5,546 bases of DNA from Tannerella sp. Its GTDB lineage: Bacteria > Bacteroidota > Bacteroidia > Bacteroidales > Tannerellaceae. The stretch lies in the NCBI GenBank assembly GCA_031279875.1, contig JAITHS010000197.1:1-5546 (forward strand), in the 5' to 3' direction. The position numbers and the translations under genes were made by a program. Positions 1 to 5,546 of the stretch are shown in pieces (position 1 is the stretch's first letter; every line of letters starts with the position of its first letter). The notes beneath the pieces were generated by a model. The model ran no database searches. It was not told the origin of the DNA and saw only the letters and a program-made list of their open reading frames with translations.

Positions 1-5
1 AAAAT

Positions 6-39
6 TTTGCGCAAATGTAAGAATTTTTTTCTATATTTG
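6..39 (+). promoter_or_regulatory. Probable Bacteroidetes-type promoter of dnaX
   Basis: A TAnnTTTG -7 box (TATATTTG, 32-39) is preceded by a TTTG -33 box (6-9) with a 22-nt spacer. This is slightly longer than the 19-21 nt usual for the Bacteroidetes primary sigma factor. Transcription would start around 44-48, leaving a leader of roughly 10-15 nt before the dnaX ATG at 59. The -33 box lies inside a 10-bp perfect palindrome (TTTGCGCAAA, 6-15). The -7 match is exact; the spacer length lowers confidence. Confidence 0.6.
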
Positions 40-58
40 CACCCAAATTTCAAAAAAA

Positions 59-1183
59 ATGGAAGATTATATTGTATCGGCACGAAAATACAGACCTTCA
101 ACATTCCGCGATGTAGTAGGTCAGAAGTCGCTTACGACCACTTTAAAGAACGCTATTTGGAGCGGAAAACTGGCTCATGCGTTCCTCTTTTGCGGTCCGC
201 GAGGCGTAGGAAAAACTTCTTGCGCCAGAATTTTTGCCAAAACAATTAACTGTGAGCGTCTTACAGCTGACGGAGAAGCATGTAACGAGTGCGAATCATG
301 TCTCTCGTTCAACGAGCAACGCTCGCTCAACATCCACGAACTTGACGCCGCGTCGAACAACTCCGTCGATGACATACGCTCGCTCGTCGAACAGGTACGC
401 ATACTGCCGCAGGGTAATACCAAATATAAGGTATATATCATCGACGAAGTCCACATGTTGAGTCAGGCGGCATTCAACGCCTTTCTCAAAACGCTTGAAG
501 AACCGCCACACTACGCCATCTTTATCCTCGCTACGACCGAAAAGCAAAAGATACTGCCCACTATCCTGTCGCGCTGCCAGACGTATGATTTCGGACGCAT
601 CAAGATAGAAGACATCGTAGAACAGTTGCAGTATGTAGCCTCGCACGAAAACATCACTACCGAAACGGAAGGCCTTAACATCATAGCCCGTAAGGCTGAC
701 GGCGGAATGCGCGACGCTCTGTCGATTTTCGACATGCTGGCAAGTTTCTCCAACGGCAATATCACTTATAAATCAGTTATCGACAATTTGAATGTGCTTG
801 ATTATGAGTATTATTTCAAAATAACGGAAGCCGTTCTTGCCGGTGATGTGCGCCACTGTCTGCTGCTACTCAACGAAATATTAGAGAAAGGCTTTGACGG
901 TCAGAACGTTATCAACGGTTTAGCGACACATTTCCGCGACCTTCTCGTTTGCAAAGACCCAACAACGCTCGTGCTGTTTGAGGTCGGCTCGTCGATACGC
1001 GACCGTTACAAAGAAACGGCTGAAAAATGCCCCGTCAAAATCCTCTATGACGCTATCAGTCTTACTAATCAATGCGATTTTGAATATCAAAACAGTCGCA
1101 ACAAACGGCTATTAGTAGAACTGACGCTGATACAACTCTGCCAAATAGCGACAGGCGACGGCGAAGTAAAAAAAAAAGACTGA
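59..1183 (+). CDS. dnaX: DNA polymerase III subunit gamma (zero-frame product of dnaX)
   Basis: ATPase of the replicative clamp loader, which opens and loads the beta sliding clamp on primed DNA. The 374-aa zero-frame product has a full AAA+ core: Walker A GPRGVGKT (46-53), a zinc site with Cys65, Cys75, Cys78 and Cys81, Walker B VYIIDEVHML (125-134), the SRC motif (171-173) and sensor-2 GGMRDALS (215-222). The three-helix collar domain follows to about residue 363. The protein ends VKKKD and stops (TGA 1181-1183) right after a ten-A run. Bacterial tau proteins are usually far longer (E. coli 643 aa), so this length fits a gamma form. The missing tau part lies in the -1 frame and joins without a stop (to 1746). 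The ATG at 59 gives the family-typical N-terminus (SARKYRPSTFRDVVGQ) and follows an A-rich leader without Shine-Dalgarno. Function is near certain; whether gamma is a real stable product is inferred. Confidence 0.95.
   Translation: MEDYIVSARKYRPSTFRDVVGQKSLTTTLKNAIWSGKLAHAFLFCGPRGVGKTSCARIFAKTINCERLTADGEACNECESCLSFNEQRSLNIHELDAASNNSVDDIRSLVEQVRILPQGNTKYKVYIIDEVHMLSQAAFNAFLKTLEEPPHYAIFILATTEKQKILPTILSRCQTYDFGRIKIEDIVEQLQYVASHENITTETEGLNIIARKADGGMRDALSIFDMLASFSNGNITYKSVIDNLNVLDYEYYFKITEAVLAGDVRHCLLLLNEILEKGFDGQNVINGLATHFRDLLVCKDPTTLVLFEVGSSIRDRYKETAEKCPVKILYDAISLTNQCDFEYQNSRNKRLLVELTLIQLCQIATGDGEVKKKD
1168..1177 (+). other. dnaX: A10 slippery run at the dnaX gamma/tau junction (candidate programmed frameshift or transcriptional slippage site)
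   Basis: Ten consecutive A residues read as GTA AAA AAA AAA GAC TGA in the zero frame, giving gamma. Shifting to the -1 frame over the run reads AAA AGA CTG ATT and stays open to 1746, giving tau. The -1 frame is open from 1084, after a TGA at 1081-1083, so any shift must occur within 1084-1180, and this run is the only obvious slippery sequence there. The remaining frame stops at TAA 1185-1187. E. coli dnaX uses A AAA AAG for ribosomal -1 shifting, and Thermus thermophilus dnaX uses an A9 run for transcriptional slippage. Either mechanism could work here. A one-base sequencing deletion is the alternative. Confidence 0.7.
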
Positions 1184-1746
1184 TTAAACCGCTTGTAGAA
1201 CGACCGACGCCAACCCTACAAACGGCAACGACTTATCGACCGGTAGAAGCAATCGTTATGACGCAAATGATGAACAAGCAGGCACCATCCTCGCCTGTCG
1301 TTTCTACTTCGCTGGAAAAATTAATCAGCCAACCCGTACAAAATTCAAACGAAAGGCTTGAAACACATAATATTAAAGACAACAACGACTTCTCGCTGCA
1401 AGACTTGCAACAATGTATTCAAAAATATGCCGAACAACTGACAATAGAACGGATACACCTCAAAAATACGCTGCTCGACGGTATTGTTACGCTTAACGGC
1501 GACCGCTCGTTTGAAATTGCCGTCTATAATCCAAGCCAGCAAAACGAATTGCAAATAAACAGTAACGAGATAATATCTGTTTTGCGTAATAAACTGAAAA
1601 ACAGTATGATAAAGATAAATGTCAGGCTTGTCGAAAAAGAAGAGCATGAAATGATTTATACTTCAACCGAAAAATTACACTATCTGAACAGCAAAAACCC
1701 CAACATCGAAAAACTGATGGAAATGTTTAATCTTTCTCTGGAATAA
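1177..1746 (+). CDS. dnaX: DNA polymerase III subunit tau, C-terminal extension (-1 frame continuation of dnaX)
   Basis: In the -1 frame after the A10 run, 189 codons run to TAA 1744-1746, so a gamma-tau fusion would be about 562 aa. The first 70 or so residues (RLIKPLVERPTPTLQT onwards) are a Pro/Thr/Gln-rich linker. From about tau residue 445 (FSLQDLQQC) to the end is a compact domain resembling the C-terminus of Bacteroidetes DnaX: an opening helix with QKYAEQL, a central beta/alpha part with FEIAVYN and VLRNKLKN, and a final helix with KNPNIEKLMEMFNLSLE. In other bacteria the tau C-terminal region binds the polymerase alpha subunit and the helicase, coupling replisome parts; that role here is inferred. 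An in-frame ATG at 1258 could mark a separate 162-aa ORF, but the 27 codons between the A run and 1258 are open, there is no promoter there, and the linker belongs to DnaX. It is best read as part of tau, not an independent gene. Confidence 0.85.
   Translation, partial: RLIKPLVERPTPTLQTATTYRPVEAIVMTQMMNKQAPSSPVVSTSLEKLISQPVQNSNERLETHNIKDNNDFSLQDLQQCIQKYAEQLTIERIHLKNTLLDGIVTLNGDRSFEIAVYNPSQQNELQINSNEIISVLRNKLKNSMIKINVRLVEKEEHEMIYTSTEKLHYLNSKNPNIEKLMEMFNLSLE
1189..1225 (+). promoter_or_regulatory. Potential RNA hairpin downstream of the dnaX slippery run
   Basis: CCGCTTGTAG (1189-1198) can pair with CTACAAACGG (1216-1225). This gives nine Watson-Crick pairs with one internal C-A mismatch (1192/1222) and a 17-nt loop. 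It begins 11 nt after the last A of the run. E. coli dnaX also has a stimulatory stem-loop downstream of its slippery site, usually with a slightly shorter spacer. The pairing is seen directly; a stimulatory role is inferred. It lies inside coding sequence with no following U-tract, so it is not a terminator. Confidence 0.45.
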
Positions 1747-1771
1747 AAACGAACTAATTAAATAACTATAT

Positions 1772-2113
1772 ATGAGCATTTTAGAATACAAAGGATATAC
1801 AGGCAGCATTGAATTTAGCAAGGAAGACAAATGTCTTTACGGACGTGTGTTGGGAATGCCCGACAACCTGATAAGTTACGAGGGGAATACTGCCGACGAA
1901 CTATACGACGACTTTAAGGCGTCCATCGAAACATACCTTGATTTTTGTAAACGGCAAGGCATTAAACCGCAAAAATCATATACCGGAAACCTCAACATAC
2001 GTATTCCTGCCGATATTCATTACCGTATAGCCATGCTCGCATCCCGAAACGGTACAACTATCAACGCATTAGTTCGCGACTCTCTCGAAAAAAGTTTGCA
2101 ATTACCATATTAA
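1772..2113 (+). CDS. HicB-family antitoxin-like protein, orphan (no HicA)
   Basis: A 113-aa protein with the two-part layout of HicB antitoxins. The N-terminal part (about 1-60) has the HicB partial RNase H-like fold signature: LEYKGYTGSIEFSKEDKCLYG, then a GMPDNLISYEGNTADEL segment and a helix ending in FKASIETYLDFC. The C-terminal part (about 72-110) looks like a ribbon-helix-helix DNA-binding domain: strand NLNIRIP (73-79), then two helices (80-91 and 95-109). HicB normally neutralises the HicA mRNA interferase and represses its own operon. No HicA-sized double-stranded-RNA-binding-like ORF sits on either side: the 25-nt gap upstream joins dnaX and the 57-nt gap downstream holds the rsfS promoter. 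It is therefore a solitary HicB, which could act as a stand-alone DNA-binding regulator or pair with a toxin elsewhere. The ATG at 1772 follows an A/T-rich leader with no clear promoter of its own, so co-transcription with dnaX is likely. Confidence 0.85.
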   Translation: MSILEYKGYTGSIEFSKEDKCLYGRVLGMPDNLISYEGNTADELYDDFKASIETYLDFCKRQGIKPQKSYTGNLNIRIPADIHYRIAMLASRNGTTINALVRDSLEKSLQLPY

Positions 2114-2114
2114 T

Positions 2115-2145
2115 TTTGTAAATCCCAAAAAAATGCGTACTTTTG
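2115..2145 (+). promoter_or_regulatory. Near-consensus Bacteroidetes promoter for the rsfS-ftsH-cdsA operon
   Basis: The -33 box TTTG (2115-2118) starts one base after the hicB stop codon. A 19-nt spacer rich in A follows, then the -7 box TACTTTTG (2138-2145), matching TAnnTTTG exactly. Transcription should begin around 2150-2154, giving a leader of about 16-20 nt to the ATG at 2170. This placement rules out the upstream in-frame TTG at 2143, which lies inside the -7 box. Confidence 0.8.
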
Positions 2146-2169
2146 CACTCTGAAACTAACAAATTATTA

Positions 2170-2529
2170 ATGAATCGGAACAAAAAATTAGTCGAGACTA
2201 TAGTAAAAGGATTACAGGAAAAGAAAGGACACGACATTGTTACGGTCGATATGAGTAATCTGTCAGGCGCTATTTGCAACTATATGGTTATCTGTCAGGG
2301 AAATAACCCTAATCAAGTTACGTCGCTGTCGGATTCGGTGTGGGAATTTGCCAACCGCGACCTCAACGAAAAACCGCTCTCGGTAGTAGGAACGCAAAAC
2401 GCCCAGTGGGTAGGCATGGACTACGGCACGGTTCTTGTGCATATTTTTATGCCCGAAGCCCGTGCATACTACCGTCTCGAAAGTCTTTGGGAAGATGCTC
2501 CTACAACGCAAATACCTGATATTTATTAA
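2170..2529 (+). CDS. rsfS: Ribosome silencing factor RsfS (RsfA/Iojap family)
   Basis: A 119-aa cytoplasmic protein, the usual size for the family. RsfS binds ribosomal protein uL14 on the 50S subunit and blocks joining with 30S, lowering translation when nutrients are short. Family hallmarks visible are HDIVTVDMSN (21-30), the CNYMVICQGNN segment (37-46), NAQWVGMDYGTVLVHIF (77-93) with Trp80, Asp84 and His91, and the YYRLESLWEDA tail (100-110). The ATG at 2170 is chosen because the only longer in-frame start, TTG 2143, falls inside the predicted promoter. It is the first gene of a likely operon; ftsH begins only 7 nt after its stop. Confidence 0.93.
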   Translation: MNRNKKLVETIVKGLQEKKGHDIVTVDMSNLSGAICNYMVICQGNNPNQVTSLSDSVWEFANRDLNEKPLSVVGTQNAQWVGMDYGTVLVHIFMPEARAYYRLESLWEDAPTTQIPDIY

Positions 2530-2536
2530 ATTATAT

Positions 2537-4498
2537 ATGAACTCAAATCCTAATCAACAAAATAAAGACGCCTCGCAAGGCAACAAAAATCAGCGAAAAT
2601 CAGGTAGAAGTACGTGGTGGCTCTACGCATTGATATTTATTCCGCTGATAATAATGTACAAAATGAACGATTCTCCTCAAACTCATGAGATTGAGTGGAC
2701 AGAGTTCGACAAATATCTTTGCAACGACGCATTCACCGACCTCGTAGTGTCGAAAAGCAAAGACTTGGTTACAGCATCCGTCAAAAAAGAAAGCATCGAC
2801 GCCGTATTCGGAGCAAATGCAGACCAAGCCCGGAAACTTGAGACCAAAATAACTGTTACTATACCGTCAAAAGACTGGTTTGCAGGTTATTTTGAAAAAA
2901 TCAACGATGCCCGCAAAGAAGCCGGAAGAGAAACCTTGTCGGCAAAAATTCGCTGGGAACGCGATGACGACTATTTAATGAGTATCCTCATGACTATCGG
3001 GCCTTTCGCGCTGATAATCCTTATTTGGCTACTTGTGATGAGGCGCATGAGCGGTAACATGGGCGGTGGAATGGGTATTTTCAGCGTCGGTAAATCGAAA
3101 GCGCAACTGTTTGATAAAGACGGAAATAACAAGATAACGTTCAAAGATGTAGCCGGTCTCGCCGAAGCCAAACAGGAAGTAGAAGAAATAGTTTCGTTTT
3201 TGAAAAATCCCGGACGTTATACCGAATTAGGAGGTAAAATACCCAAAGGAGCGTTGCTCGTAGGCCCTCCCGGAACAGGTAAGACACTGTTAGCCAAAGC
3301 AGTAGCGGGAGAAGCTAATGTACCGTTCTTCTCGCTGTCGGGTTCCGATTTCGTTGAAATGTTTGTTGGCGTTGGGGCTTCGAGAGTACGAGACCTCTTC
3401 CGGCAGGCAAAAGAAAAAGCACCCTGTATAGTGTTTATCGACGAAATTGACGCCGTAGGACGTGCGCGCGGACGTAGCGCTAACCTCAATGCCAACGACG
3501 AACGCGAAAATACTCTTAACCAACTGCTTACAGAAATGGACGGCTTCGGCTCCAACAGCGGAGTGATAATTCTTGCCGCTACCAATCGCGCCGACGTTCT
3601 CGACAAGGCACTGCTCCGAGCAGGACGTTTCGACCGTCAGATACACGTCGAACTGCCCGACATCAACGAACGTAAGGAAATATTTACCGTTCATCTGCGA
3701 CCGCTCAAAATAGACGAAACCATCGACCTTGATTTTCTCGCCCGCCAAACACCCGGTTTTTCAGGCGCCGATATAGCCAACGTATGCAACGAAGCAGCGC
3801 TGATTGCTGCCCGTAACGACAAGAAAACAGTTCAGAAAGATGACTTTATGAGCGCCGTTGACCGTATCGTAGGCGGTCTCGAAAAGCGCAGCAAAATAAT
3901 GACGGCAAAAGAACGTAAAAGTATCGCCTGCCACGAATCGGGTCATGCCTCTATCAGTTGGCTATTGGAACATGCCAATCCGCTTGTCAAAGTAACAATT
4001 GTACCGCGTGGTAAGGCTCTCGGAGCAGCGTGGTATCTGCCCGAAGAACGGCAAATAACGACGCGAGAGCAGTTACTCGACGAGATGTGCGCCACTCTGG
4101 GCGGTCGTGCTGCCGAAGAACTGTTTCTCGGCGAGATTTCGACTGGCGCCGCCAACGACCTTGAGCGCGTTACCAAACAGGCGTATGCTATGGTCGTATA
4201 TTTCGGGATGAGCGAAAGGATACCTAACCTCAACTACTACGATTCGACAGGTCAGGAATGGGGATTTACCAAACCGTACAGCGAAGATACCGCTAAAACT
4301 ATCGACGAAGAAGTGCTGGGCATTGTTAACAGTCAATATGAACGCGCAAAGAAAATACTTCATGAAAATGCCGCCAAGCATCAGGAACTTGCTGAAAAAC
4401 TGCTCGCTACCGAAGTGATATACACGGAAGATGTTGAACGTATTTTCGGTAAACGACCATGGGCTTCGCGCAGCGATGAACTGCTTATTAGTGATTAG
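2537..4498 (+). CDS. ftsH: ATP-dependent zinc metalloprotease FtsH
   Basis: A 653-aa membrane-anchored hexameric AAA+ protease that extracts and degrades membrane and short-lived cytosolic proteins. After a hydrophilic Asn/Gln/Lys-rich N-terminus come TM1 (about 27-41), a periplasmic domain (about 42-146) and TM2 (about 147-168). The AAA+ domain has Walker A GPPGTGKT (243-250), pore loop FVG (276-278), Walker B VFIDEID (299-305) and the second region of homology, with arginine fingers Arg361 and Arg364 in [10 protein letters not shown]. The peptidase has HESGH (466-470) with zinc ligands His466 and His470, catalytic Glu467, and a probable third ligand Asp541 in [12 protein letters not shown]. 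All key residues are present. The ATG at 2537 is preferred over GTG 2435, which lies deep inside rsfS and would add a non-family extension. The C-terminus reads [11 protein letters not shown], then LISD encoded within a short tandem repeat that also holds the TAG stop. It sits between rsfS (7-nt gap) and cdsA (30-nt gap), probably in one operon. Confidence 0.97.
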   Translation: MNSNPNQQNKDASQGNKNQRKSGRSTWWLYALIFIPLIIMYKMNDSPQTHEIEWTEFDKYLCNDAFTDLVVSKSKDLVTASVKKESIDAVFGANADQARKLETKITVTIPSKDWFAGYFEKINDARKEAGRETLSAKIRWERDDDYLMSILMTIGPFALIILIWLLVMRRMSGNMGGGMGIFSVGKSKAQLFDKDGNNKITFKDVAGLAEAKQEVEEIVSFLKNPGRYTELGGKIPKGALLVGPPGTGKTLLAKAVAGEANVPFFSLSGSDFVEMFVGVGASRVRDLFRQAKEKAPCIVFIDEIDAVGRARGRSANLNANDERENTLNQLLTEMDGFGSNSGVIILAATNRADVLDKALLRAGRFDRQIHVELPDINERKEIFTVHLRPLKIDETIDLDFLARQTPGFSGADIANVCNEAALIAARNDKKTVQKDDFMSAVDRIVGGLEKRSKIMTAKERKSIACHESGHASISWLLEHANPLVKVTIVPRGKALGAAWYLPEERQITTREQLLDEMCATLGGRAAEELFLGEISTGAANDLERVTKQAYAMVVYFGMSERIPNLNYYDSTGQEWGFTKPYSEDTAKTIDEEVLGIVNSQYERAKKILHENAAKHQELAEKLLATEVIYTEDVERIFGKRPWASRSDELLISD

Positions 4499-4511
4499 TG
4501 GTTAGTGATTA
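4488..4511 (+). repeat. Heptanucleotide tandem repeat TTAGTGR, three copies plus a partial
   Basis: TTAGTGA (4488-4494), TTAGTGG (4495-4501) and TTAGTGA (4502-4508) follow head to tail, then TTA (4509-4511). The array covers the last ftsH codons, its TAG stop (4496-4498) and part of the ftsH-cdsA gap. Two of the three copies place TAG or a stop-like triplet so that expansion by one unit would change the FtsH tail only slightly. The repeat is short, so it may have arisen by simple replication slippage. Confidence 0.65.
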
Positions 4512-4528
4512 ATTATTATTGAAATGAA

Positions 4529-5344
4529 ATGAAAAACCTGATTTGTAGAACCTTAACCGGCATAGTATATGTAGCGGTAATAGTAGCGGCTATATTGTTT
4601 GGAACGCTTTCGTTTGCAGCAGTATTTGCGGTATTTACAGGTTTGCTTGTAGGCGAATGTCTGCGATTAATACAATACAAAGGCTCAATATGGGGAAAAA
4701 TATCCGGCATTGCAGGAGGAATGTACTTTTTTGTCGCGACAGCCTTATTTAAAGGCGATTATGTCGGCAAAATCATTTTCCTGCCTTATATTATGTTGCT
4801 GTTGATAATCATTGTATCAACGCTTTACTACAAAAAGGGAAACCCTCTCGACCAACTCGGAAAGTATCTTTTCGTTCAAATATACTGTGTCGGCGGACTG
4901 TCGGCGCTCAACGGCGTGTCGTACTCGCTGACGCCGGAATATTCGCCGCTGCCCGTGCTGATGCTTTTCATCTTTATCTGGCTCAACGATACCGGCGCTT
5001 TCATCATCGGTTCGTGGCTCGGCAAAAGGCGACTTTTTCAAAGCATCTCGCCGAAAAAATCATGGGAAGGGTTCTTTGGCGGTTGTTTTATCACTGTATC
5101 CGCTGCCGTCGCCATGTCGTTTTATATCCCTGATTATAACATGATTGAATGGATTATCTTTGCTATCATCACGGTCATAGCCGCCACTTTCGGCGACCTT
5201 TTCGAATCGCTCGTCAAACGAACATTTCATGCCAAAGATTCAGGTAATATCCTTCCCGGACACGGTGGCTTTTTAGACCGCTTCGACAGCGTCATCCTCG
5301 CCGCCCCAACGGTGTATGTGTTGTTTGAAATATTTGGGTTTTAG
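4529..5344 (+). CDS. cdsA: Phosphatidate cytidylyltransferase (CDP-diacylglycerol synthase)
   Basis: A 271-aa polytopic inner-membrane enzyme that converts phosphatidic acid and CTP into CDP-diacylglycerol and pyrophosphate, the branch-point step for all phospholipids. About seven to eight hydrophobic segments are visible, including 11-41, 57-74, 80-99, 140-163, 184-200 and 206-222. The family signature is intact at 227-253: S-LVKR, then KD, then LPGHGGFLDRFD. Upstream are SPKKSWEGFFGG (174-185), WLNDTGAF (151-158) and FGDLFES (221-227), which hold the acidic residues used for metal and CTP binding. The length is normal. The ATG at 4529 gives the family-like start MKNLICRTLTGIVYV. A second ATG at 4524 is out of frame and terminates at once (ATG AAA TGA), overlapping the true start. 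It is the last gene of the rsfS-ftsH-cdsA group. Confidence 0.95.
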   Translation: MKNLICRTLTGIVYVAVIVAAILFGTLSFAAVFAVFTGLLVGECLRLIQYKGSIWGKISGIAGGMYFFVATALFKGDYVGKIIFLPYIMLLLIIIVSTLYYKKGNPLDQLGKYLFVQIYCVGGLSALNGVSYSLTPEYSPLPVLMLFIFIWLNDTGAFIIGSWLGKRRLFQSISPKKSWEGFFGGCFITVSAAVAMSFYIPDYNMIEWIIFAIITVIAATFGDLFESLVKRTFHAKDSGNILPGHGGFLDRFDSVILAAPTVYVLFEIFGF

Positions 5345-5393
5345 TGTTATTAGAAAAGGTTTTTTCAAAAAAAATCAAAAAAATCTTGCTGCG

Positions 5394-5425
5394 CTTGGAA
5401 AATTCAAAAAAAAGGCGTATCTTTG
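5394..5425 (+). promoter_or_regulatory. Probable Bacteroidetes-type promoter of purH
   Basis: The -7 box TATCTTTG (5418-5425) matches TAnnTTTG exactly. A weaker -33 element, CTTG (5394-5397, three of four bases), lies 20 nt upstream, with an A-tract in the spacer. The predicted start near 5430-5434 leaves a leader of about 20 nt to the purH ATG. The core GCGTA-CTTTTG/TCTTTG closely resembles the rsfS promoter. The rest of the 5345-5452 gap is A/T-rich and shows no other clear element. Confidence 0.7.
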
Positions 5426-5452
5426 TACGCTTTAATTAAAAATATTAGCAAT

Positions 5453-5546
5453 ATGGAAGAGCAGAAAAAGATTTCAAGCGCTTTAATATCAGTATATTAC
5501 AAAGACGGTTTGGATGATATTTTGAAGAAATTACATGCCGAAGGTG
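5453..5546 (+). CDS. purH: PurH, bifunctional AICAR formyltransferase/IMP cyclohydrolase (5' fragment)
   Basis: Only the first 31 codons are in the window; the gene runs off the end. The reading MEEQKKISSALISVYYKDGLDDI followed by LKKLHAEG fits the start of the IMP cyclohydrolase (MGS-like) domain, where family members show an ALISV(Y/S)-K-GL pattern. The full protein, about 500 residues, catalyses the last two steps of purine synthesis to IMP. The ATG at 5453 follows an A/T-rich leader and a good promoter, so it appears to start a new transcription unit after cdsA. Identity rests on a short stretch, hence the moderate confidence. Confidence 0.75.
   Translation, partial: MEEQKKISSALISVYYKDGLDDILKKLHAEG

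Noticed and set aside
7..249. 80-aa + strand ORF overlapping the start of dnaX
   Set aside because: It is out of frame with dnaX, starts inside the promoter and has no recognisable domain; a shadow of the coding sequence.
1258..1746. Independent 162-aa gene starting at ATG 1258
   Set aside because: The frame is open without a stop back to the A run, has no promoter, and the encoded domain matches the tau C-terminus, so it is the dnaX continuation.
2143..2169. Longer rsfS start at TTG 2143
   Set aside because: It lies inside the -7 box, upstream of the expected transcription start; the ATG at 2170 gives the family-typical N-terminus.
2061..2279. 72-aa minus-strand ORF beside hicB considered as a HicA toxin
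   Set aside because: No HicA-like GSHxxY-type motif or matching length pattern, and it runs antisense through the rsfS promoter and start.
2435..2536. Longer ftsH start at GTG 2435
   Set aside because: It would overlap about 95 bases of rsfS and add 34 residues not typical of FtsH; the ATG at 2537 is well placed 7 nt after rsfS.
3217..3748. Long minus-strand ORFs opposite ftsH (3217-3606 and 3290-3748)
   Set aside because: They lie antisense to the highly conserved AAA+ domain, overlap each other in different frames and show no domain features.
5351..5370. Possible terminator after cdsA (GAAAA...TTTTC)
   Set aside because: Only a five-pair A/T stem with a very short loop and no GC pairs beyond one; not convincing as an intrinsic terminator.

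Overview
The window reads as a housekeeping stretch of a Bacteroidetes chromosome, most likely order Bacteroidales. The evidence is threefold. Three intergenic or leader regions carry the Bacteroidetes-type promoter (TTTG-like -33 box, TAnnTTTG -7 box). None of the starts has a Shine-Dalgarno sequence; the leaders are A/T-rich instead. The protein variants are also Bacteroidales-like: FtsH with [10 protein letters not shown] and a KRPWASRS tail, the tau C-terminal domain type, and the rsfS-ftsH-cdsA gene order. All genes are on the + strand. There is no tRNA, rRNA, insertion sequence or CRISPR array.

Layout. (1) 1-58: leader with a promoter. (2) 59-1746: dnaX, the DNA polymerase III clamp-loader subunit, split into two reading frames. 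The first frame (59-1183) encodes a complete gamma-like protein of 374 aa and stops just after a run of ten A (1168-1177). The -1 frame is open through the A run and continues without a stop to 1746, encoding a tau-type C-terminal extension. A single -1 slip, or one extra A in the transcript, would give a tau of about 562 aa. (3) 1772-2113: a HicB-family antitoxin-like protein with no HicA toxin beside it. (4) 2115-2145: a near-consensus promoter directly after the hicB stop, driving rsfS (2170-2529), ftsH (2537-4498) and cdsA (4529-5344), a tightly spaced likely operon for ribosome silencing, membrane proteolysis and phospholipid synthesis. A three-copy 7-bp tandem repeat overlaps the ftsH stop. 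(5) 5345-5452: intergenic region with another promoter. (6) 5453-end: the first 31 codons of purH.

The most interesting element is the dnaX junction. It has an A10 slippery run, stops in both non-tau frames within ten bases of it, and a potential hairpin 11 nt downstream. Together these look like a programmed slippage cassette making gamma and tau from one gene, with the genomic zero frame giving gamma rather than tau as in E. coli. The main competing explanation is a one-base homopolymer error in the sequence (A11 read as A10).
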